A DNA stretch of 41,716 nt from an uncultured Bacteroidales bacterium (GCA_947176235.1 CAMWPM010000016.1:1-41716), one strand, 5' to 3'. Counted from the stretch's first letter, positions 7,343 to 16,572 are shown. Program-made: numbers and translations. Notes: a model not told the origin generated them from the sequence alone.

Positions 7343-8740
7343 TTTGGGACGGTACCAGCGGGTGAAGAGGAGGCGGATGAGGAAGATTGTGCCTCGGAAC
7401 GTCAGTTCGATGCACATTGCGGTCCATACGCCTCGAAGTCCCATTGTTCGAGCAAGGAACCATGCAAGAGGAACACGCACCATCCAGATGCTTCCGAAGT
7501 TCATAAGAGCTGGAATTTTCGTCTGTCCCACACCTACAAACACACCGTATGCAACAATCGACGCCGCGAAAAACGGTTCCGCCCATGCTTCGATGCGGAG
7601 CACTTCGACACCCAAGTCGGCAATATCACGCACCGGAGTTATGACTTCCATGATCTGCGGAGCAAAAACATAAAGCAGCGCACCCATAAATGTCATGACC
7701 ACCATACCGAGACCCACCGACACATAGCCAAACTGACGAACCAACCGCCATCTCTGTGCGCCATGGCTTTGCCCTGTTAGGGCGGTGGCAGCATCACCAA
7801 TACCATAACCGGGCATGTAGCAAAGGCTCTCGGCAGTGACCGCGAAAGCATTTGCAGCTATCGCCACAACACCCAATGGGGTAACGATCATCGTTATGGC
7901 GATCTGGGCTCCGCATATCACGGCGTGTTCGACCGTCATGGGAAGAGATATGTCGAAAGCCTGGCGGGTGACGTCGCGGGTAGGACGGAAACTACCGGGG
8001 CGTCCTACACGTTTCAGCTCGGGCTGGCGAACGCAGCACCAGTACATCATGAATGCCGCACAGACAGCTTCGGCAAGCACAGTGCCGAGAGCGGCACCAA
8101 GCACACCGAGTCCGGCACCAGGCAATGTCACATTTATCCCCCCGATTTCAAAATGATGGGAGGGGAATATCAGGAAGAAATTAAACAGGCAGTCGAGTAC
8201 ACACATAATGCCGGAGAGGAGCGATGGAATCTTCATGTTGCCAACACAGCGCAACATTCCTCCGGCAAGATAGTTGAGAGTGAGGAGGGGGAGGGCTGCC
8301 ACAAAAACTACGAAATAGAGCGTGGCGTTGCGGCAAATGGAATCTTCGCCACCGAGCCAGTGCGGTAGTTTCCACGCGATGGCTATTCCAATCAGAGCTG
8401 TGACACAGCTGAATATCAGGCTTGCGGAAATGCCTTGACGAAGTACCCGCCGAGCTCCTTCATCATCCTTTGCTCCCACGCGATGGGCCACCTGTACGGA
8501 ATAGCCCGAAGTCATGGCAGAACAGATTCCCCAGAAAAGCCATAGACTCGTAGAGACGAGACCGATTGACGCCGAGTCGTCAGCTCCGAGTCGCCCGACC
8601 ATTGATGCGTCGATATACTGCATGGCAATACTTGACAGCTGAGCAAGCATGGCAGGCAGTGAGAGCATGACAGTCAGGCGCAGGCGCTGACGAAACGACA
8701 GCTCGCGCCCTTCGCGGATTGCTTTGATATCGACGCTCAT
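7325..8740 (-). CDS. MATE family efflux transporter
   Basis: A 471-residue inner-membrane protein with 12 predicted helices and the two-fold repeat of the MATE (NorM/DinF-like) family. Both halves open with matching motifs (LSLPAMLAQLSSIAMQYIDASMVGRLG near residue 28, and the ISLPMTVEHAV segment in the second half). Such carriers export cationic drugs or metabolites using Na+ or H+ gradients. It lies 25 bp downstream of the aminotransferase gene on the same strand, so it probably shares a transcript starting upstream of the DUF3737 gene. The substrate is unknown. Confidence 0.92.
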   Translation of the reverse strand: MSVDIKAIREGRELSFRQRLRLTVMLSLPAMLAQLSSIAMQYIDASMVGRLGADDSASIGLVSTSLWLFWGICSAMTSGYSVQVAHRVGAKDDEGARRVLRQGISASLIFSCVTALIGIAIAWKLPHWLGGEDSICRNATLYFVVFVAALPLLTLNYLAGGMLRCVGNMKIPSLLSGIMCVLDCLFNFFLIFPSHHFEIGGINVTLPGAGLGVLGAALGTVLAEAVCAAFMMYWCCVRQPELKRVGRPGSFRPTRDVTRQAFDISLPMTVEHAVICGAQIAITMIVTPLGVVAIAANAFAVTAESLCYMPGYGIGDAATALTGQSHGAQRWRLVRQFGYVSVGLGMVVMTFMGALLYVFAPQIMEVITPVRDIADLGVEVLRIEAWAEPFFAASIVAYGVFVGVGQTKIPALMNFGSIWMVRVPLAWFLARTMGLRGVWTAMCIELTFRGTIFLIRLLFTRWYRPKSVPES

Positions 8741-8765
8741 ATCGTGGCGGAACGGGGTGTATGAA

Positions 8766-9938
8766 TCAGAGAGAATTTATAGCCGACGCAATCCTTCGTA
8801 GTGCTTCGGAGAGGCGGGGGCGGGGGAGAGCGTAATTTATGCGGATGTAACGGTCGTCGGCGTAGGTAGAGCCGGCGCTTACCCGCACATGCGCCTTCTT
8901 CAGCAACATGTCGGCAACCTCCTCCGAAATCATTCCGAGAGATGTGATGTCAACCCATGCAAGATACGTCGATTCCGAAAGTGCGACGGGAAGATTCGGC
9001 ATTGTTGACGCAAATGACTCGCGGAGCAGAGTAAAGTTGCCAGTGAGGTAAGAGTTTAAGGCGTCAAGCCATTCTTCGCCATGGTTATATGCTTCGCGGA
9101 GTGCAATTACACCAAACGGATTGACGTCGCACACTTCGTTATCGTTGATCGCCCGGTCAATACGCCGCTGTGTTTCCGAGTCGGGACATACGATATTTGC
9201 AATCTGCAATCCCGCGATATTAAACGCTTTTGTCGGGGCACAGCATACGACAGCCGTAGGATCGACCGTGGCGTAAGGCACATAATGGGGCATACCGTCA
9301 TGGATTAACTCGCAGTGAATTTCGTCGGAAATGACCGTGACTCCATGACGGCGCGTGATTTCACTAACACGTTCGAGTTCCTGACGGGTCCAGATTCGAC
9401 CTGTGGGATTGTGAGGATTGCATAGTATCATCATCGATACTGTCGGATCCTTAGCCACGCGCTCGAGTTCATCAAAATCCATTTCGTAAGTGAACCCTTC
9501 GGGTCGGTCAATCCTCCGGAGAGGGGTCAGTACCTGACGGCACCCGTTATTGCGGACGGATGAGAAAAAGCAATTGTAGGCGGGAGTGGGTATGATCACA
9601 CCGGAGCCTGCCGGGGCGAGAGCCTTGATTATTGCTGAAATGGCTGGCACAACTCCTGACGTATATATCACACGGGAAGGATCTATAGTCCAGCTGTGAC
9701 GCCGTTCAAACCAACTAACAAGCGCGTCATAGTACTCCTGTCCAACATGAGTATATCCAAAGATTCCCGAGTCAACGCGGACACGCAACGCATTGATGAT
9801 TGCCGGGGCGGTAGGGAAATCCATGTCGGCTACCCATAGCTGGATCACGTCAGCGTCATCTCCCTCTTCATCCCATTTCATTGAGCCTGTGCCATGGCGC
9901 GAGACGAAGCGGTCGAAATATTTATCGTCAAATTTCAT
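8766..9938 (-). CDS. PatB/MalY-type PLP aminotransferase / C-S lyase
   Basis: A 390-residue fold-type I PLP enzyme of normal length. Seen: WVADMDFPTAP (36-45) typical of the MalY/PatB subgroup, the CNPHNPTGR substrate-binding segment (173-181), SDEIHCELI (204-212), and the PLP-binding Lys237 in APTKAFNIAGLQ. The family carries cystathionine beta-lyase or related C-S lyase activity, giving homocysteine or thiols plus pyruvate and ammonia; some members act in regulation. It sits 9 bp after the DUF3737 gene and upstream of MATE. The precise substrate is not decided by sequence. Confidence 0.92.
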   Translation of the reverse strand: MKFDDKYFDRFVSRHGTGSMKWDEEGDDADVIQLWVADMDFPTAPAIINALRVRVDSGIFGYTHVGQEYYDALVSWFERRHSWTIDPSRVIYTSGVVPAISAIIKALAPAGSGVIIPTPAYNCFFSSVRNNGCRQVLTPLRRIDRPEGFTYEMDFDELERVAKDPTVSMMILCNPHNPTGRIWTRQELERVSEITRRHGVTVISDEIHCELIHDGMPHYVPYATVDPTAVVCCAPTKAFNIAGLQIANIVCPDSETQRRIDRAINDNEVCDVNPFGVIALREAYNHGEEWLDALNSYLTGNFTLLRESFASTMPNLPVALSESTYLAWVDITSLGMISEEVADMLLKKAHVRVSAGSTYADDRYIRINYALPRPRLSEALRRIASAINSL

Positions 9939-9947
9939 TACCGGAGG

Positions 9948-10802
9948 TTATTTTGAGCCTTCGGAGGTTATGATTTCAACAGGATCGACAGCACGGGAAT
10001 TAGCGTCAATAATCACCTCGCCGACCGACGGCACACGGATTACACCTCGCATGGGGTTCTTGATGCTCGTAACAGGTGTGGTGATTGTAGCATCGACTTC
10101 CGAATCCTCAAAAGAGAGATCGCAGTCGGGCGCAAACTCGCAATCGATCAGTTTGAGATCACGGCAATAGCAAAGAGGCTGAGTGCCGGAAATGCGACAG
10201 CGGACAAGAGTGAGCCGACGTGAATGCCAGCCGAGATATTCACCGGTAAGCTCCGAATCGTAGATGGTGACATTCTCTGTGCCCCAGAATGCATCCTTAG
10301 AATCAATCACCGCATTACGAATCTCAACGTTACGGCAATATTGGAAAGAATAGTTACCCTGCTGATGCCAGCGGTCGATGCGGATATCGTGGGAGTGCAT
10401 GAAGAGATAATCGCATTTCTCGATCGTGACGTCCTCGATATCGACATTCGAGCAGTGCCACAATGTCTCCTGACCGTCAGGAATCCTCACGTTGCGGAGT
10501 ATGATTCCATCCATCTCGCGGAACATCTTAGGAGCGTCGACCTGCGTGTCGGTCATCACAAGATTACGTGAGTACCAGAGAGCGGCACGGGCACCTTCAG
10601 TGAACAGGCAATGTTCGACACGGAATCCGTCGACATGCCAGAAGGGGTATTTCCCTTCGAAACGGCAGTTGACAGCCTCGATATTCGAACAACATTTCAA
10701 GGCTGATTCACCGGCGTGGATTGTGACATTTTCAAGACGGAGATTGCGGGTTGCAAAGAGAGGGCGTTCACCTCCGAATTCTTTATTTTTTATTGTTTCC
10801 AT
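9948..10802 (-). CDS. DUF3737 family right-handed beta-helix protein
   Basis: A protein of 284 residues, starting METIKNKEFGGERPL at 10802. An in-frame upstream ATG (10841) lies within or upstream of the promoter -7 box, so the shorter start is preferred. The sequence is a run of short beta-coils with repeated N-V-x-I/L-x-N/D-x-x-I/F rungs (for example 'CSNIEAVNCRF', 'SRNLVMTDTQV', 'CRNVEIRNAVI'), as in pectate-lyase-like helices, but with no recognised catalytic triad. It is rich in aromatic and Cys residues at rung corners. There is no signal peptide, so it is likely cytosolic. It is first in a three-gene unit with the PatB/MalY-type enzyme and the MATE carrier. The function of the family is unknown. 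Confidence 0.88.
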   Translation of the reverse strand: METIKNKEFGGERPLFATRNLRLENVTIHAGESALKCCSNIEAVNCRFEGKYPFWHVDGFRVEHCLFTEGARAALWYSRNLVMTDTQVDAPKMFREMDGIILRNVRIPDGQETLWHCSNVDIEDVTIEKCDYLFMHSHDIRIDRWHQQGNYSFQYCRNVEIRNAVIDSKDAFWGTENVTIYDSELTGEYLGWHSRRLTLVRCRISGTQPLCYCRDLKLIDCEFAPDCDLSFEDSEVDATITTPVTSIKNPMRGVIRVPSVGEVIIDANSRAVDPVEIITSEGSK

Positions 10803-10838
10803 GATTACAATAGTGGGATTAAACATTATTTCATGATG

Positions 10839-10846
10839 CAAAATTA
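10839..10846 (-). promoter_or_regulatory. -7 box for the DUF3737-aminotransferase-MATE unit
   Basis: TAATTTTG (minus strand) matches TAnnTTTG and overlaps the first possible ATG. It therefore decides in favour of the start codon at 10802, with a leader of about 30 nt. Confidence 0.6.
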
Positions 10847-10906
10847 AGATAATTCACAGAAAAAAATGTGCCAATTTTGCATTATTGATTACCAATATTA
10901 ATGATG

Positions 10907-12217
10907 TCAGCTATGATTCAGAGTAACTTCAAGAGCGTCAGCCACTACAAAAGTGCTTCCTCCAACAAACACCACGTCACCATCGGCTGAATCAGACCAA
11001 GCCGACTGAAGGGCTTCTGAAACTGATTCAAACGCCCTGCCTTTCAAACCGAACTCCTTTGCCTTTTCCGCGAGGTCGGCTGAGGAAAGTGCGCGGGGGA
11101 CAGATGCGCGTGTGAAATAATATTCAGCCTCCTGTGGCATCAGGGCAAGGATATGATCCACATCCTTATCATTGACAAATCCGATGACCATGCGGAGAGG
11201 GGAGCGGGAGGAAATCTCTTTCAGACGGGGCGCAAGATAAGACCATCCGCCTTCATTGTGACCGGTGTCTGCAATGGTGAGTGGCGCCTCGGAAATACGC
11301 ATCCATCTGCCCATCAGTCCTGTAAGTTTAGTTACATTGCTAAATCCCTCAGCCACTGCCATGTCCGGGATGATAAATCCGCAATCACGTAACTTAAGAA
11401 TCGCGTGCATTATCGTAAGCGCATTATGAGGCTGACAGTTGCCCGTCAGACATGAAGATAATCTGGAGCCGAACGGAGTATCGGAATACACAAGACATTC
11501 ATCATCGACACTTTGCCTTACAGAAGAGAATAGCGGCACGTCGTCGGCGAGCACATAAGGCGCGCCCACTTCATGGCATTTGTTTACGAACACGTCCCTC
11601 ACGTCAGGATTACCGGCAGACTCCCCGATCACGACCGGAGTAGCCGGCTTGATTATTCCCGCCTTCTCGGATGCGATTGACGTCAGGGAGTTGCCGAGCT
11701 GAGCCATGTGGTCAAACGAGATGTTGGTAATAACCGACAACACGGGAGAGACAATATTGGTGCTGTCAAGACGCCCGCCAAGTCCCACTTCAATTACCGC
11801 AACGTCTACGTTGGATCTGGCGAACCAATCCATCGCCATAATGGTGGTCAGTTCAAAAAATGAAGGCTGTAGTCCGGGGACGCGGTCAATGTAATCATCA
11901 AGCCATCTCACTACCTCTTCCTTCGGTATCATTTTTCCGTCAATACGGATGCGTTCACGAAAATCAACAAGATGGGGAGATGTGAAGAGCCCGACCCTAT
12001 AGCCGGCGGATTGAAGTACGGCAGCGAGAGTGTGAGCTGTAGATCCTTTGCCGTTAGTTCCTCCCACGTGGATCACCCGATAGTTTCGATGGGGTTCACC
12101 ATACAACTCTGAAAGCCGGCGAACTGTATCGAGTCCGGGCTTATAGGCAGCGGCGCCGATCTGCTGGAACTGCGGAGTAGCGTTATATAGAAAGTCTATA
12201 GCTTCCTGATATGTCAT
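10907..12217 (-). CDS. folC: bifunctional dihydrofolate/folylpolyglutamate synthase
   Basis: A 436-residue Mur-ligase-family enzyme. Seen: the ATP-binding loop GGTNGKGST (about 52-60), LFTSPHLVDFRERI (78-91), EVGLGGRLDSTN (141-152), the SFDHMAQLG segment, and the C-terminal ligase domain with IADTGHNEGG. It adds glutamate to dihydropteroate or folates in the cytosol. It is the last gene of a unit with the two chromate-transporter subunits, 18 bp downstream of them. That pairing has no obvious biochemical logic. Confidence 0.95.
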   Translation of the reverse strand: MTYQEAIDFLYNATPQFQQIGAAAYKPGLDTVRRLSELYGEPHRNYRVIHVGGTNGKGSTAHTLAAVLQSAGYRVGLFTSPHLVDFRERIRIDGKMIPKEEVVRWLDDYIDRVPGLQPSFFELTTIMAMDWFARSNVDVAVIEVGLGGRLDSTNIVSPVLSVITNISFDHMAQLGNSLTSIASEKAGIIKPATPVVIGESAGNPDVRDVFVNKCHEVGAPYVLADDVPLFSSVRQSVDDECLVYSDTPFGSRLSSCLTGNCQPHNALTIMHAILKLRDCGFIIPDMAVAEGFSNVTKLTGLMGRWMRISEAPLTIADTGHNEGGWSYLAPRLKEISSRSPLRMVIGFVNDKDVDHILALMPQEAEYYFTRASVPRALSSADLAEKAKEFGLKGRAFESVSEALQSAWSDSADGDVVFVGGSTFVVADALEVTLNHS

Positions 12218-12235
12218 GGAGTCAGAGAAAAGTAG

Positions 12236-12799
12236 TTAGAAAAGAAGCCAGCCGGCCGCACCGGCGAGCACAATGATCAGAATGGGGTGAAGCTTGAAAA
12301 AATACACTGCTACGAAAGCCGCCACGCAGAGCGATATGCTCTTGATTACATCGGGTGTTGCGGTTCCGAAATTGGCGCCATTCATGAGAAGGAGGGCAGC
12401 CGACGCAATCAGACCGATGACAACAGGACGGAGTCCTGCAAACACACCTTTTACCGCAGCACTGTCCTTATGGCGTGTGATGAAATGAGAGGTGTAGGCT
12501 ACCAGAAGGAAAGAGGGTAGCACCACTACGAGAGTGCAAATTACTGATCCGAGGACTCCCCACCACCATTCAGAAAATCCGTATTCACCCGGTACGACGT
12601 AACCGATATAAGTCGCGGAATTGATTCCGATCGGTCCGGGCGTCATCTGGGAAATTGCCACAATATCCGTGAACATGCGTTCGGAAATCCAACCCGGACT
12701 GACAATTTCACGCTCGATAAGAGCCAGCATGGCATAACCGCCACCGAATCCGAATAAACCGATTTTGAGATAGCTCCAGATCAATTGAAGATAAATCAT
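12236..12799 (-). CDS. chromate transporter family subunit (second half)
   Basis: A 187-residue CHR-domain membrane protein, half the length of the fused ChrA form. It has the signature FGGGYAMLALIEREIV near residue 18 and SQMTPGPIGINSATYIGY near 50, then four to five hydrophobic helices. It overlaps the upstream CHR gene by 4 bp (ATGA), so the two halves are coupled and probably assemble as a heterodimer. ChrA proteins exchange chromate or sulfate-like anions; the natural substrate in gut anaerobes is not known. Confidence 0.9.
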   Translation of the reverse strand: MIYLQLIWSYLKIGLFGFGGGYAMLALIEREIVSPGWISERMFTDIVAISQMTPGPIGINSATYIGYVVPGEYGFSEWWWGVLGSVICTLVVVLPSFLLVAYTSHFITRHKDSAAVKGVFAGLRPVVIGLIASAALLLMNGANFGTATPDVIKSISLCVAAFVAVYFFKLHPILIIVLAGAAGWLLF

Positions 12800-13365
12800 T
12801 GCTTAGCCTCCTTTCTTGATTTATAGACGGCATAATAAAGATATCCGCCAAGTCCGCCCAAAACGATGTAGACTATAGGATTAGAGATAAAGGGCCATCC
12901 TGCCCAGATCACAAGCGCTACTACGACGGGAATAATGGCCGTCTTCCAGGTGAGTTTGGCAGCTTTAGCCGATGTGAGTACCGGCGCGATAATTAGAGCT
13001 ACTACGGCAGGACGTATGCCCTTGAAAATTGCTGCGATAGTCTCATTATTCTTGATTACGTCGGGAGTGAGAAACATTGCAATAGTGAGGATAATCAGGA
13101 AGGGGAGGATGATTGTACCGAGGGCAGCCGCCACGCTCCCGCGCATCCCTTTAAGCTTATCACCCACCGCAACAGAGATATTGACTGCCAGGATGCCCGG
13201 TAGAGACTGAGCCACAGCAAGCAGATCAAGGAATTCATCACGCTCGATCCAGTGGCGTCGGTCCACCACTTCACGCTCGATCAGCGAGATCATCGCCCAG
13301 CCACCTCCAAAGGTGAATCCTCCGATCTTGAAAAAGGATATAAACAGCTGCAGATAAATGTTCAT
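12796..13365 (-). CDS. chromate transporter family subunit (first half)
   Basis: A 189-residue CHR-domain protein, homologous to its downstream partner. It has FGGGWAMISLIEREVVD near residue 19 and AQSLPGILAVNISVAVGDKLKG near 51, followed by hydrophobic helices. The tandem short-CHR arrangement is known in Bacteroidetes and Firmicutes. It is the first gene of the unit leading to folC, with a candidate -7 box about 130 nt upstream. Confidence 0.9.
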   Translation of the reverse strand: MNIYLQLFISFFKIGGFTFGGGWAMISLIEREVVDRRHWIERDEFLDLLAVAQSLPGILAVNISVAVGDKLKGMRGSVAAALGTIILPFLIILTIAMFLTPDVIKNNETIAAIFKGIRPAVVALIIAPVLTSAKAAKLTWKTAIIPVVVALVIWAGWPFISNPIVYIVLGGLGGYLYYAVYKSRKEAKQ

Positions 13366-13492
13366 AAATGATGAATGTAAAACTATTTTAAATTCTGTGA
13401 TGTTTTAACACTGCAAGGATAGGCTATGTTTGCCTGATATAACAAAAATGATCCTGGCTTAAACTATTTGTCAAAACATCGGGATTCCGATG

Positions 13493-13500
13493 CAAAATTA
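13493..13500 (-). promoter_or_regulatory. candidate -7 box for the chromate transporter-folC unit
   Basis: TAATTTTG on the minus strand, about 128 nt before the first ATG. The leader contains no evident ORF. A clear -33 box is missing. Confidence 0.4.
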
Positions 13501-13532
13501 GCAAATAAAATCATGATAACGGTATGAATAGT

Positions 13533-13563
13533 TTTGAAAATCGCGCCGGATTACCTACCTTTG
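13533..13563 (+). promoter_or_regulatory. consensus promoter of the META-domain lipoprotein gene
   Basis: TTTG (13533-13536), 19 nt, TACCTTTG (13556-13563), 52 nt before the start codon. It is a perfect match to the Bacteroidetes -33/-7 consensus. Confidence 0.75.
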
Positions 13564-13615
13564 CGGATGTGAGTTAAGTTAAATTATTGAAACTGAAACT
13601 AAATAATAATGAATT

Positions 13616-14590
13616 ATGAGGATTTCTAAAACGACAATATCCATGCTGGCTGCCGGTTTCTTCGTGTTGGCGTCAGCTTCGTCGTGTTCATCAATCAAGC
13701 AAATGACTGAAAAAATCACCAAAAAGAAGGCTCCGGCTAAGACAGAGCAGCCCGCTGTGGTAACTGAAAGTGAAAATGAAACAGATGACGTACGTGATAT
13801 CCGTCGGCCGGGCGGGGATCGAATGGCTTCGACTATGCCAATTCGCGGAGCTGTGATAGTCAATCTTGACTCTGTGCAGAATCAGCTCAACGGTGAATGG
13901 ATTGTCATGACGGTCAACGGACAGGAAGTTACCGGTGATGATGATCGTCCTTACATAAATATTGACTCGAAGGAACAGCGCTTCTATTGCTCAAACGGAT
14001 GTAATCTGCTGAACGGGGCAGTGGTAGTGGATGGTCCGGGAAAAGTGAAATTCACCGGAGTGATGTCGACAATGAAAGCTTGCCCTGATGCACGGTTTGA
14101 ACAAGCAATTAATCTCGCACTGGATGCTACCGAGAGTTTCAGCATCGAAACTGTGGATCAGGCATCAACTCTTACATTACGCAATACTCAAGGCAATACG
14201 GTGATGACTCTCCGTCGACGGGATATGTCGTACATCAACGGAGCGTGGCAGGTAGTGAAGATTGACGGCAAGACGGTAGATAATCCCGATGTCAAACTCG
14301 TGATAGATCTTCCGGAGGAACGCATACATGGCAATACGGGATGCAATATCCTCAACGGCAAAATTTTCCTTGACCCGGATAAAACAGGCGACGTACAATT
14401 CCAGCAGATTATCACCACCCGCATGGCATGCCCCGACAATCAGTGGGAGACGCGCCTGCTTGTGGCTCTGGAATCAGCCGAACATGCCTCGCTTTCAACG
14501 TTGAATGGAAAGCCCGTAGTGGTGCTGAGCGACAGCAATAATCATGATGTCATGGTTCTGTCATCAATTCCAATGAGTGAAATGGAATAA
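13616..14590 (+). CDS. lipoprotein with two META (HslJ-like) domains
   Basis: A 324-residue lipoprotein: signal peptide with lipobox ending at Cys24 (ASSC), then a Lys- and Glu-rich linker (25-75), then two tandem META/DUF306 domains. The first runs from about residue 95 (LNGEWIVMTVNGQEV) to 195, the second from about 208 (INGAWQVVKIDGKTV) to 320. Each repeats the landmarks GCNxLNG and MACPD/KACPD, with Cys pairs that may form disulfides. META domains occur in HslJ, linked to heat and novobiocin stress, and in secreted motility proteins; a biochemical role is unknown. The gene stands alone between its own promoter and terminator. Confidence 0.9.
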   Translation: MRISKTTISMLAAGFFVLASASSCSSIKQMTEKITKKKAPAKTEQPAVVTESENETDDVRDIRRPGGDRMASTMPIRGAVIVNLDSVQNQLNGEWIVMTVNGQEVTGDDDRPYINIDSKEQRFYCSNGCNLLNGAVVVDGPGKVKFTGVMSTMKACPDARFEQAINLALDATESFSIETVDQASTLTLRNTQGNTVMTLRRRDMSYINGAWQVVKIDGKTVDNPDVKLVIDLPEERIHGNTGCNILNGKIFLDPDKTGDVQFQQIITTRMACPDNQWETRLLVALESAEHASLSTLNGKPVVVLSDSNNHDVMVLSSIPMSEME

Positions 14591-14890
14591 ATATTCTCAG
14601 ATAGTAATGCAACGAGGCTGTGTCGTAATTGAAGTTTACGGCGCAGCCTCATTTTTACAAGTTTTTAATACGTCATATTTTATTGATAAACAATGATTTA
14701 ATCATCAATTGCAAAAATCCTCAATTCACTCAAAAAATTTTTTTTTAAAATCCATCCAATTTATTGACGCGATATAATTATGCAATGTCAACCAACGACA
14801 ACAACAAAACTTAGAAATGTATCGCTTTAATAATATCCCAAAATAAATACTTAACGTCAGACAATACCAGAAGATCCGGTCATTAATCAT
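14591..14890. other. AT-rich intergenic stretch
   Basis: Between the convergent META and phosphoethanolamine-transferase genes. After the terminator (14614-14656) there are only A/T runs and a small palindrome (AATGATTTAATCAT around 14690-14706). I see no ORF or RNA gene. Confidence 0.6.
14614..14656 (+). terminator. terminator of the META lipoprotein gene
   Basis: A 15-bp stem with two G-U pairs (14614-14628 with 14636-14650), a 7-nt loop, then a T5 run (14652-14656). Confidence 0.85.
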
Positions 14891-16561
14891 CTATTTATCA
14901 TACGTCCAAATTTTCTCATCGACATATCTTGGACGTATCCTATAATCCTCATGTGAGACATCCAACTCCGAATCATACATTGAATATTCTCCACCGGTCA
15001 GAGAAATTAACAGATGAACAAAATTAGCAGTCGACATCGGCTTGTCCTTACAATCGTTAAGACGTTCCATGATATCCGGATTCTGTCTCTTATACGCTCC
15101 ATTAGCGTAAACAATAAACGGGACTTGAACCGAATTATCATTTCTGCCGGTATATGAACTAAAATCATACACCTCCTCACCATGATCTGAAAAGTATATC
15201 ACCAACGCAGGAACATCCCGTCCACTGACAGCTCCTATTACATAACCGATTATATAATCCGAGTATCTGATAGAATTATCATATTCAGCACGTCTCTGAG
15301 CCATTTTCTTGTCTAACCACGAATATTTGAACGTATCAAGTTCCTCTTTGCCTGAGAAATATTCAAATCGGTATGGATATCTTGTTTTATACTCAACATG
15401 CGATCCTAAAAGATGCATGAAAATCAATCTGTAGGGTACTGTATCCGACATAGCATTATCAAGCGATGGGAGCAATGCCTCATCATATCTGACGCACATT
15501 GCATCTTCCGAATTGTCCGCTCCGACATATTCTATAACCTCTGCATTCATTGCCATAACACCTGATGTATTGCTGACTGAGCCGGTTCGTTCCTGATTTG
15601 ACAGCCAGAATGTTTTATAACCCATTTCTTTGAATAAATCTATCACAAGCGGATAATCCAGCCCGTCACCACAGGTAGTGTCATCTTCCTTAAATGACAG
15701 GATACGCTCCATGTTTCCAGCCGTTGATACCGAAGATCCGATAACATCCGTAAACACAATCAGACTATCCGACAGGGCGTTAAGCAGAGGTGTCGTGAGC
15801 AAGGGATAACCATATAGCGAATGATGTCTGCGGTGTCCTGATTCACCTAACACCACCACTACTACAGGAGCACGATGACTGCTCGCAATAGTATCCTTAA
15901 ACGGCAACGGACGTTTATTCTTAAGCAAAGATTCGTACTCCTTGTATCCTGACCAAACCTCCATACCATACTTCACGATACGCATGGCAACTATATGGGC
16001 ACTCCTACCGGAAGAAAACTGCACACAAAATGACGAAAACATCAATAATCCCCCTCCCGCCAGACATATAGTAATAAAGCTAAACCATCTTGAGGGTAAA
16101 ATACATACGATATATATCAGTAATACAGTACACCCCAGCGTCATATAAAATGAACTGCTGTAAATAACAGCAGTTATATTATGTATAAGACCCGGTAAAA
16201 AGCCTTTGACTTCGCTCGCTGTAGTCTGTGCAAAAATTAGTAACAGTTTGCGAGATATACCAATCCCATATAATTTAAATGCCACTACGTTTGTAATCGC
16301 AAGGAGAGCAAACACGCCTATACATAACCACACAACCGGCCGTATTCTTTTAAAAAATATAACCGTAACGGTCTGCAAAATCAATCCCTTGAAAACGCTG
16401 ACAGAAACAAGATACAATACCTGATATACTTCCGGCATCCCGAATACGGGACTTGACGGTATATCGATAATGCTAAGAAAACTTAAGCTGCAAAGCAACA
16501 ATAACAAATAACGATGACGGCTGATATTTTCTATCCAAATATGGAAACAGTTTCGTGCCAT
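14891..16561 (-). CDS. phosphoethanolamine transferase (EptA/CptA-like, sulfatase fold)
   Basis: A 556-residue membrane enzyme. About five N-terminal helices (residues 15-200) anchor a periplasmic alkaline-phosphatase/sulfatase-fold domain. Active-site landmarks: VLGESGHRRHHSLYGYP, where Ser follows GE at the place usually held by the Thr nucleophile of EptA; HLLGSHVEY; and YFSDHGEE, which supplies metal ligands. The family moves phosphoethanolamine from PE to lipid A or other glycans and lowers surface negative charge; the acceptor here is unknown. It is the last gene of a four-gene minus-strand run, 11 bp after the channel gene. Its sequence is more AT-rich than its operon neighbours, which suggests later acquisition. 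Confidence 0.85.
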   Translation of the reverse strand: MARNCFHIWIENISRHRYLLLLLCSLSFLSIIDIPSSPVFGMPEVYQVLYLVSVSVFKGLILQTVTVIFFKRIRPVVWLCIGVFALLAITNVVAFKLYGIGISRKLLLIFAQTTASEVKGFLPGLIHNITAVIYSSSFYMTLGCTVLLIYIVCILPSRWFSFITICLAGGGLLMFSSFCVQFSSGRSAHIVAMRIVKYGMEVWSGYKEYESLLKNKRPLPFKDTIASSHRAPVVVVVLGESGHRRHHSLYGYPLLTTPLLNALSDSLIVFTDVIGSSVSTAGNMERILSFKEDDTTCGDGLDYPLVIDLFKEMGYKTFWLSNQERTGSVSNTSGVMAMNAEVIEYVGADNSEDAMCVRYDEALLPSLDNAMSDTVPYRLIFMHLLGSHVEYKTRYPYRFEYFSGKEELDTFKYSWLDKKMAQRRAEYDNSIRYSDYIIGYVIGAVSGRDVPALVIYFSDHGEEVYDFSSYTGRNDNSVQVPFIVYANGAYKRQNPDIMERLNDCKDKPMSTANFVHLLISLTGGEYSMYDSELDVSHEDYRIRPRYVDEKIWTYDK

Positions 16562-16572
16562 ATCTGGATATT

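Noticed and set aside
10803..10841. Longer start for the DUF3737 protein
   Set aside because: The upstream ATG falls within the predicted promoter -7 box, and the added residues do not look like the family.
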